Shown here: positions 1-4,476 of the stretch, piece by piece
Position numbering within the stretch: position 1 is the first letter of the stretch
How the letters are laid out: every line of letters starts with the position of its first letter
Origin: JAWXCH01 sp034440595
Lineage (GTDB): Bacteria > Planctomycetota > Planctomycetia > Pirellulales > JALHPA01
DNA: 7,369 nt
Direction of reading: 5' to 3'
Assembly: GCA_034440595.1 (NCBI GenBank)
Contig: JAWXCH010000175.1
Coordinates: 1-7,369 of the forward strand
Notes under the pieces: generated by a model
Databases searched by the model: none
Told to the model about the DNA's origin: nothing
What the model saw: the letters and a program-made list of their open reading frames with translations, nothing else
Position numbers and translations under genes: made by a program

Positions 1-42
1 AGAAAAAGTTGTACCAATCAAATCCGCGGCGCGCTAGCCTAC

Positions 43-645
43 CTAAATGCCCCAGCTATGCGCGCTGGCCGTGGGAGTGGCCGGAGGATTGCCTTGCGTC
101 AACTGAAGAAGTACCCATTGCTTCCATTCCTCATCTCCAGCTCTATTTGCCGGCCATGTCTCCTGATCCACCAAACGAAGGCCTACGGACTCGAACACCG
201 CCAAGACAAAGCTGGCACATGTGAGTCCATGACCAGTGGGCCCTAGCAAATATGCTCCGGTATTTGCATCAAAGCAATCGTTAGGCGGACTGAAAGCGTA
301 TGGAATCCCGTCGGGGTTCGCTCGCCATACCTGTCGACATTTGGCGGCCACATGCCGTAGTCGACGCGAGGGCACGCGCGGACTAATCCAAATGTAATTA
401 GGTCCGGGGGAATGATTCCTTAGGTCGTGGTGCCACGCCAGATGCAGCAACAGCACGCTTGAGGAGTCTCTGTGCAATAAGCCAATATGCCGCTGGGTTG
501 GACTTACGGCAGATATCGCTATTGCAGCAAATTCAATATCTTCGATTGGACGGTCTTGTTGACTAAAGGCACGGCCATCCATGCCGTCAGTTGGAGGTGT
601 TCCCGGTATAATCCATCGCCAAATCGCGACGAGCCATCGAATCAT
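43..645 (-). CDS. Hypothetical protein with possible permuted papain/NlpC-like Cys-His arrangement
   Basis: I see a 200-residue protein. It has a hydrophobic, Trp-rich N-terminus (MIRWLVAIWRWIIPG), a His-bearing strand-like segment (VLLLHLAWHHDL, His68 and His72/73), then a Cys at the start of a predicted helix (GLTCASFVLAVF, Cys143) after a second Cys124 in PPNDCFD. A His before a helix-capping Cys is the order found in circularly permuted NlpC/P60-like enzymes such as the YiiX and LRAT groups. Assignment to that fold is inference, and no third catalytic residue can be named. ATG 645 is preferred over the in-frame TTG 651 because GGCGAG lies 8 bases before the ATG but only 2 before the TTG. 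The gene follows the 691-1473 gene by 45 bases, so co-transcription is likely. The C-terminal tail (PPATPTASAHSWGI) is low in complexity and may be an altered or shortened end. The reading frame is convincing; the function is not known. Confidence 0.72.
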   Translation of the reverse strand: MIRWLVAIWRWIIPGTPPTDGMDGRAFSQQDRPIEDIEFAAIAISAVSPTQRHIGLLHRDSSSVLLLHLAWHHDLRNHSPGPNYIWISPRVPSRRLRHVAAKCRQVWRANPDGIPYAFSPPNDCFDANTGAYLLGPTGHGLTCASFVLAVFESVGLRLVDQETWPANRAGDEEWKQWVLLQLTQGNPPATPTASAHSWGI

Positions 646-690
646 GCCCAATTCTCGCCTTGATCATATAGTTCGATGAGCGAAATCGCT

Positions 691-1473
691 TCATTCCAAT
701 CCTGTCAACAACCCGCGCTCATACTCACCGCGCTGTTTTATGGATTTCTCGACTTCCCGAAAGAACAATCTGCGATACGGAAGGCGAGTTCTCACCGGCA
801 AAGTTGCGGTCAGCAGCCCTATCAATATATCAGTGGAGAACTGACTAGCTATGCATTCATTTAAAATGGCATCCAAATCTGCAACTTGGCCATTCCGCAT
901 CATTTCATCGATCGCATCATAAAGCAAATCCAGCGCAGAATCAGTTTGACCTTGAAGGTCTAATCTCTTAGCTCGCTGCAAGAACGATTCCATTCGCGGA
1001 GTTGTAGTATTGGTTTCCTCTCGCGTTTGCACTACACCTTCCATCGAGTGCGATATCGCATCAGTAATGGCGCGCAGTGCTTCCTCATGTACAGCAAGTT
1101 TGCTCAATGCGCGAAAAACAGCTACGACTCCCCCTTGTCCTTGACTTAAAACCAGTGCCACCATCCGGTTAAGTTCTTGGCGATCTACATTGTTGCTCAA
1201 TCCTTCGGCGTCAAGGAGCACGTTACTTGGATCGAAGTCAAAGCTAAAACGCGCGAGATTCTCGGTGGCCTCAACATTGTGACGTACTATTCGAGGCCAA
1301 TTCGCTTGAAGTGACCTTGGAGAACTCAAGCGCAATGCTTCTAGATAGAGCTCTTTATCTTCGTTAATCACGATGCAGGGTTCGGCGAGCGACTCTGAGT
1401 GTTCAAGCTCTCGTCGCTGTTTCTTGCTCGGGATCCTACGTCGAACGCAGGGATAAGGGAGAACGCTAGTCAT
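691..1473 (-). CDS. Conserved hypothetical helical protein, second gene of a coupled pair
   Basis: This is a 260-residue, mostly alpha-helical protein without signal peptide or membrane segment. The first 45 residues are basic and probably disordered (RRRIPSKKQRR). Residues about 95-150 form helices. The best-conserved-looking part is the C-terminal 95 residues: RAKRLDLQGQTDSALDLLYD, then a DAIDEMM...DLDAIL segment and STDILIGLLTATLPVRTRLP, ending in GLLTGLE. I remember this C-terminal pattern from uncharacterised planctomycete proteins encoded beside a partner like the upstream gene here. The helix pairs resemble TPR or similar scaffolds, but no repeat family can be named. ATG 1473 is chosen because AGGGGAG at 1481-1487 sits 7 bases upstream; the in-frame GTG 1476 would leave only 4. 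The gene overlaps the end of the upstream gene by 8 bases, which suggests translational coupling. Its molecular role is unknown. Confidence 0.8.
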   Translation of the reverse strand: MTSVLPYPCVRRRIPSKKQRRELEHSESLAEPCIVINEDKELYLEALRLSSPRSLQANWPRIVRHNVEATENLARFSFDFDPSNVLLDAEGLSNNVDRQELNRMVALVLSQGQGGVVAVFRALSKLAVHEEALRAITDAISHSMEGVVQTREETNTTTPRMESFLQRAKRLDLQGQTDSALDLLYDAIDEMMRNGQVADLDAILNECIASQFSTDILIGLLTATLPVRTRLPYRRLFFREVEKSIKQRGEYERGLLTGLE

Positions 1474-2155
1474 CACTTCGCTCCCCTGTGAGAATTGTTG
1501 GGATATTCGCTCTATTGTGCATCAATTCACGGGCGGTGCGAGCCTTCTTCAGCGCCCTTTCACATTGGCTCGCTAAATCACGAATATCATCCTCGTCCAT
1601 TGCGATACTCAACCCGTGATCACCGTCGACGCTGTCGTATCTAAGCCTCAAAGTGAATGAGATAACAGCGCCCCGCACTGCGTCAGCATCCTCGGTGAAA
1701 AGTGGTCGAATATCCGTTAGGATCTTTCCTCTTTGGTAGAGGTTCGCGTAGTCATATGAGAGTTCTATTGAGGTCGACACAATTCGAAAAGCTTCAACCA
1801 TCACCAAAGCGCGGAAGTGCGGCTCAAGGGTTTTCCATTTTGCGATTTCGTCTCCGTTCCATCGCGACTCGCGCTCTACAGCGGCGCCAATACCTGAAAT
1901 AACGGCATCCAAAGTGACACCCACTTGCCGCATTAAACCATTGAACGAAAGGCACTGGCGCATTATGCTGTGCGCCGCACGATCATCGTCCCCTGCCAGC
2001 GATGCTTTGACTGCCGCGAAAAGTTCCGAAGGTTTTAGCGGCGGAGGACTTAGTTCGGAAAGCGACTCAGCAGCATTCCTCAACACATCAGCATCGAGGT
2101 CTCGAATGACCTGGAGGTCATGAAAATGTTGTTCGGTGAGTTGAAACTGGGCCAT
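1466..2155 (-). CDS. Conserved hypothetical protein, first gene of a coupled pair
   Basis: This is a soluble protein of 229 residues with no signal peptide. The N-terminal two thirds are helical (MAQFQLTEQHFHDLQVIRDL onward, with AAVKASLAG and VTLDAVISGIGAAVERES). The segment IELSYDYANLYQRGKILTDI leads into a C-terminal part with alternating beta-type residues (AVRGAVISFTLRLRYDS, HGLSIAMDEDDIRDLA) and a final basic helix (CERALKKARTARELM). I remember this C-terminal signature from uncharacterised planctomycete proteins paired with a neighbour like the 691-1473 product. No catalytic motif or characterised domain is evident. ATG 2155 is preferred because the protein then begins MAQFQLT; the in-frame GTG 2161 has no ribosome binding site, and the ATG has only a weak GGTG close by. 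It is the first gene of the three-gene cluster, and its last 8 bases overlap the next start. Function is unknown. Confidence 0.8.
   Translation of the reverse strand: MAQFQLTEQHFHDLQVIRDLDADVLRNAAESLSELSPPPLKPSELFAAVKASLAGDDDRAAHSIMRQCLSFNGLMRQVGVTLDAVISGIGAAVERESRWNGDEIAKWKTLEPHFRALVMVEAFRIVSTSIELSYDYANLYQRGKILTDIRPLFTEDADAVRGAVISFTLRLRYDSVDGDHGLSIAMDEDDIRDLASQCERALKKARTARELMHNRANIPTILTGERSDD
1481..1487 (-). promoter_or_regulatory. Ribosome binding site of the 691-1473 gene
   Basis: On the minus strand AGGGGAG precedes ATG 1473 by 7 bases. It lies inside the last codons of the upstream gene, so ribosomes finishing that gene could reinitiate here. This site decides the start in favour of ATG over GTG 1476. 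Confidence 0.6.
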
Positions 2156-2349
2156 ATTCACCGTCTAAATTGCTGCAACTACTTGAAGAATAGGAAGTTA
2201 CGGAACGCAGAACAATAGGTAATATAGCTTGCACATGCATTTCTGCCATAGGCGCCACGTCTAATCGCAACCAAATACCGGCATTGTGGCGTTGGTAAGT
2301 GTCTACTGCAAAAAGACTTGCGTCGCAATCGCACAGCATCACTTACCGG
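2156..2349. other. Intergenic region upstream of the three-gene cluster
   Basis: No gene is supported in this stretch. Reading towards the 1466-2155 gene, the best promoter-like pair is TTGTTC (2210-2215) and TATTCT (2187-2192), 17 bases apart and about 30 bases before ATG 2155. Both boxes are poor matches to the sigma-70 consensus, so I give this little weight. A 74-codon minus-strand reading frame at 2118-2342 crosses the region but overlaps the start of the real gene and has a Ser-rich, non-domain composition. At the far end, ACTTACC at 2341-2347 matches the sequence just outside the right inverted repeat of the insertion sequence. Confidence 0.35.
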
Positions 2350-2415
2350 TTGTCATTCCCAATAATTTCATCCGTGATGCTCCTGTCCCTACTAATAATT
2401 CCATCCGTGCTACTC
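2350..2415 (+). repeat. Diverged 33-bp tandem repeat at the left end of the insertion sequence
   Basis: Two adjacent 33-base units, 2350-2382 and 2383-2415, match at 25 of 33 positions when aligned by hand without gaps. The shared core is AATAATT.CATCCGTG followed by CTCC-type ends. The second unit contains the perfect inverted repeat; the first is preceded by ACTTACC, as is the right end of the element. The pair may be a duplicated transposase-binding site or the remnant of an older insertion end. Confidence 0.7.
2382..2406 (+). repeat. Left 25-bp inverted repeat of the insertion sequence
   Basis: This 25-base segment, CCTGTCCCTACT at its outer side and AATTCCATCC at its inner side, is the exact reverse complement of 3680-3704. 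Identity stops at both edges: the next inner pair is G versus T and the next outer pair is T versus C. Confidence 0.9.
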
Positions 2416-2565
2416 CGCCACCATGGTATCAGGAATTCGAGCAGCACCGCACCGAGAAGTCGTGTTGCGAAGTCGTTCAGGTCACCTCCAGTTCAACTAT
2501 CGCGGGCTGAATTCCCGTGAGGGCGCAGAGCTTGGCCCAGTTCCGCGGCACGTGTATTCTGCACC
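2416..2565. other. Non-coding left arm inside the insertion sequence
   Basis: These 150 bases lie between the left repeat and the stop codon of the transposase gene. I find no supported gene here. Short plus-strand reading frames exist but have no start signals or recognisable composition. Confidence 0.4.
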
Positions 2566-3591
2566 TCACGCCGCGCGGCGTGTATAGCGGTGGTGCAATC
2601 CGCCAACCTGCGGGATCGAGATCACCGCGCCGCGTTCGGGCGCCTCGACTTGGCGGGGCACGGGTGCGTTGCGGTCCAACGCCAGATGACAGCGGGATTC
2701 GTGATAGTATTGAAAGTACCTGGTCAGGATGTGCTTGAGATGGGCTTCACCCAGGACGATCACTTGATCCAGACATTCACGGCGGATGGAGCCGATCACC
2801 CGTTCGCAATACGGATTCTGCCAGGGCGAGTGTGGTGCAATCAAGATTTCTTCGATGCCCATGTTCTTGATGCGTTTCTTGAAGTGGTCGCCATAGATGC
2901 CATCTCGATCCCGCAGGAGAAACCGCGGCGACTCCTCGTCCGGGAATGCGTTGATAATCTGCTGGGCGGTCCATTTGGCATAGGGATTCGTGGTCACGTT
3001 GAAATGGACGACCTGTCGCCGGTCATGGCGGAACACGATGAAGACGTACAGGACACGGAAGGTCACGGTGGGAACCGTGAGGAAGTCGCAGGCGGCGATA
3101 TCGGAAACGTGATTGGCCAGGAATGTTCGCCACGTCTGAGAGGGAGGTTTACTGATGCGGACCAGGTACTTGGCCACAGTCCCTTCCGCAACGTCGTAGC
3201 CCAGCAAGAGCAGTTCCGACACGATCCGCGGTGCGCCCCAGGTCGGATTCTCACGAGACATGCGGCGAATCAGATCCCGGATCTCGCGGTCGATGCCAGG
3301 CCGCCCTACTTTGCCGGCCCTCGACTTCCACCGCCAATACAGTTTGAAACCCTCGCGATGCCAGCGGATGACGGTTTCGGGCTGCACGATCGCCAGCGCG
3401 GAGCGCCAGTTCGGCCAAAGCCTCGAAAGCCACACCCAAAAGACGCGATCGCGTGGATGCAGTTGCGGGCGCTGGACGGATTGCCTGCAGATCGCCAGTT
3501 GCTGGCGCAGGGCCAGGTTTTCGACGGCCAAGTGGATCTTGGGAATGAGCATCGCCCGGAGAAGCACCAACACCGCTTGGAACATGCCCAT
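2566..3591 (-). CDS. Insertion-sequence transposase, integrase core (rve/DDE) family
   Basis: This 341-residue enzyme should cut and join the ends of its own element in the cytoplasm, using an RNase H-like DDE core. The N-terminal part has the leader MGMFQAVLVLLRAMLIPK followed by a charged helix (ENLALRQQL), then a winged-helix/HTH-like region around GRPGIDREIRDLIRRMS and NPTWGAPRIVSELLLLGY, which is characteristic of IS3/IS481-type proteins. The core shows the first Asp in AACDFLTV, the second in LLRDRDGIYG and the Glu in NPYCERVIGSIRRECLD; counting from the first Asp of RDRDG, 34 residues separate it from the Glu. The C-terminus ends GGLHHRYTRRAA, so the protein appears complete. ATG 3591 is chosen because GAGGG (3599-3603) lies 7 bases upstream. 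The frame stays open upstream to TTG 3675, adding 28 residues with a lone CPACG. Family assignment is firm; the exact IS family is not. Confidence 0.93.
   Translation of the reverse strand: MGMFQAVLVLLRAMLIPKIHLAVENLALRQQLAICRQSVQRPQLHPRDRVFWVWLSRLWPNWRSALAIVQPETVIRWHREGFKLYWRWKSRAGKVGRPGIDREIRDLIRRMSRENPTWGAPRIVSELLLLGYDVAEGTVAKYLVRISKPPSQTWRTFLANHVSDIAACDFLTVPTVTFRVLYVFIVFRHDRRQVVHFNVTTNPYAKWTAQQIINAFPDEESPRFLLRDRDGIYGDHFKKRIKNMGIEEILIAPHSPWQNPYCERVIGSIRRECLDQVIVLGEAHLKHILTRYFQYYHESRCHLALDRNAPVPRQVEAPERGAVISIPQVGGLHHRYTRRAA
2567..2582. repeat. Perfect 16-bp GC palindrome at the transposase stop codon
   Basis: CACGCCGCGCGGCGTG is its own reverse complement and overlaps the last codons of the transposase. 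It has no U-run after it, so it is not a typical intrinsic terminator. The flanking GCACC (2561-2565) and GGTGC (2592-2596) could extend it to a longer imperfect stem. It may simply reflect the GC-rich RRAA coding end. Confidence 0.5.
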
Positions 3592-3598
3592 AGTCGCG

Positions 3599-3603
3599 CC
3601 CTC
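3599..3603 (-). promoter_or_regulatory. Ribosome binding site of the transposase gene
   Basis: GAGGG on the minus strand stands 7 bases before ATG 3591 and decides for this start over TTG 3675. A small hairpin (TCACCG 3606-3611 with CGGTGA 3619-3624, 7-base loop) lies directly upstream and could influence access to the site. Confidence 0.5.
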
Positions 3604-3679
3604 ATTCACCGTGGAAATCGGTGATTCTAGTCCGGCGCCGCAGGCAGGGCAAATGACGTAAGTCCTTGACCGCAAACAA

Positions 3680-3704
3680 GGATGGAATTATTAGTAGGGA
3701 CAGG
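3680..3704 (-). repeat. Right 25-bp inverted repeat of the insertion sequence
   Basis: This is the exact reverse complement of 2382-2406. It lies upstream of the transposase start and 12 bases inside the stop codon of the neighbouring immunity-like gene. Just outside it the 7-mer CTGTCCC (minus strand) is doubled in tandem (3697-3710), followed by ACTTACC. Confidence 0.9.
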
Positions 3705-3716
3705 GGACAGGTAAGT

Positions 3717-4415
3717 TTATGATGATCCTTCTTCGTGTTTTGACATTTGATGTACGAAATCCCAGTCGATTTCGTCTGCAGACTCCCAAAACTTTTCCGG
3801 AAAACGTGGCTTGGGAAGCAGCGATGACCTAACCGATTTTTCTGAGAAGCTAGAGGGACAACCCTTCAGAGCCGTCTTAACTACATCAATTGTACCTCGG
3901 AGAAAATTGTCGAAGTCAACATCCGCGACTCCATACTGTATTTCACGTAGAACCCAGTATGCGCTTGCCCGAAATTCCGCCGAGTTTTGAGATTCCAGTA
4001 CCATTCGCGCAACAAACGCCGACGCCGCAGGATCCTTTGTAGAGCTTAAAGCACGACCAAGGAAACTAATCGATACGAGGCGAACCGATTCATCCGCGTC
4101 GGATTCCGCAATTGCACGGCACGCTTCAAGGACACGAGCTTCACGTGCGGCATTCCAATTCTGCTCGCAGATCATAACTGCAGCGAGGCGCGTCGCGTAG
4201 TGTGGTGTCGAAAGAAAAGCCATCGTCGCTTCTTTACTTCGGATCATTTCATCATAATGCGAGCCCGCCAAGTCTCTCGGCGTTGCAAAGCGAGCATCTG
4301 ATTTAGCCGGTTTGCTAAGATTATCTGAATTGTTCAACGTAGAGTTCTCCATCAAAAGATAGCGGACAATGCAACTACGAGCGATCCGCTGAACAGAAAA
4401 GTCAATTCGAGGCAT
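3717..4415 (-). CDS. Putative HEAT-like immunity protein of the RHS toxin module
   Basis: The gene encodes up to 232 residues, almost all predicted helical, with no signal peptide. Residues about 74-160 show successive amphipathic helix pairs (RLAAVMICEQNW, REARVLEACRAIAES, ESVRLVSISFLGRAL, ASAFVARMVLES, FRASAYWVLREI), a layout like HEAT or related alpha-solenoid repeats. The C-terminus is acidic and aromatic (FWESADEIDWDFVHQM). Polymorphic-toxin loci commonly place a small immunity gene directly after the toxin tip. This gene begins 61 bases after the RHS stop and is visibly richer in A+T, so immunity against the RHS tip is a reasonable inference, not shown. ATG 4415 has no good ribosome binding site; ATG 4352 (MENSTLNN) is an alternative that removes 21 basic, less protein-like residues. 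The TAA stop lies immediately before ACTTACC of the insertion sequence, so the original 3' end may have been altered. Confidence 0.8.
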   Translation of the reverse strand: MPRIDFSVQRIARSCIVRYLLMENSTLNNSDNLSKPAKSDARFATPRDLAGSHYDEMIRSKEATMAFLSTPHYATRLAAVMICEQNWNAAREARVLEACRAIAESDADESVRLVSISFLGRALSSTKDPAASAFVARMVLESQNSAEFRASAYWVLREIQYGVADVDFDNFLRGTIDVVKTALKGCPSSFSEKSVRSSLLPKPRFPEKFWESADEIDWDFVHQMSKHEEGSS

Positions 4416-4476
4416 GATGAATGTTACGGCTTAAACGACAATCATCGTTCAATATACTTTTTATTCTGGCGTAGGT

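Larger units (their letters stand above)
2382..3704 (-). mobile_element. Insertion sequence with DDE transposase and perfect 25-bp inverted repeats
   Basis: A single transposase gene (2566-3591) is enclosed by perfect 25-bp inverted repeats beginning CCTGTCCC at each outer end, giving a minimal element of 1323 bp. This is a normal size for a one-gene element of the IS3/IS481-like group. Outside the repeats, ACTTACC occurs at 2341-2347 and inverted at 3710-3716, so the real ends may be about 2341 and 3716 (1376 bp). No direct target duplication flanks either pair of ends. The transposase reading frame is intact with its C-terminal signature, so the copy may be, or recently was, functional. It is richer in G+C than the genes on either side. 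The left side also carries an extra diverged repeat copy and an internal stretch (2416-2565) without a gene. Confidence 0.8.

Noticed and set aside
2187..2215. TTGTTC-17-TATTCT as promoter of the three-gene cluster
   Set aside because: Spacing is good but the boxes match consensus at only 3 and 4 of 6 positions, and sigma-70 rules are uncertain for the likely host. Not listed as a feature of its own.
2118..2342. Minus-strand 74-codon open frame upstream of the three-gene cluster
   Set aside because: It overlaps the start of the 1466-2155 gene in another frame, lacks a ribosome binding site, and its composition (Ser/Cys runs) is not protein-like.
2350..2415. CRISPR-like repeat
   Set aside because: Only two diverged units with no spacer between them; they belong to the insertion-sequence end.
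2567..2582. Intrinsic terminator of the transposase gene
   Set aside because: The palindrome is perfect but has no loop and no T-run on the downstream side in the minus-strand direction.
2590..3624. Long plus-strand open frame of 344 codons opposite the transposase
   Set aside because: It mirrors the transposase gene, whose DDE motifs are unmistakable; the plus-strand translation has no domain-like pattern. Long antisense frames are common in GC-rich genes.
2341..3716. Target-site duplication around the insertion sequence
   Set aside because: Flanks compared by eye for both candidate pairs of ends (2382/3704 and 2341/3716) share no direct repeat of 3 bases or more at the junctions.
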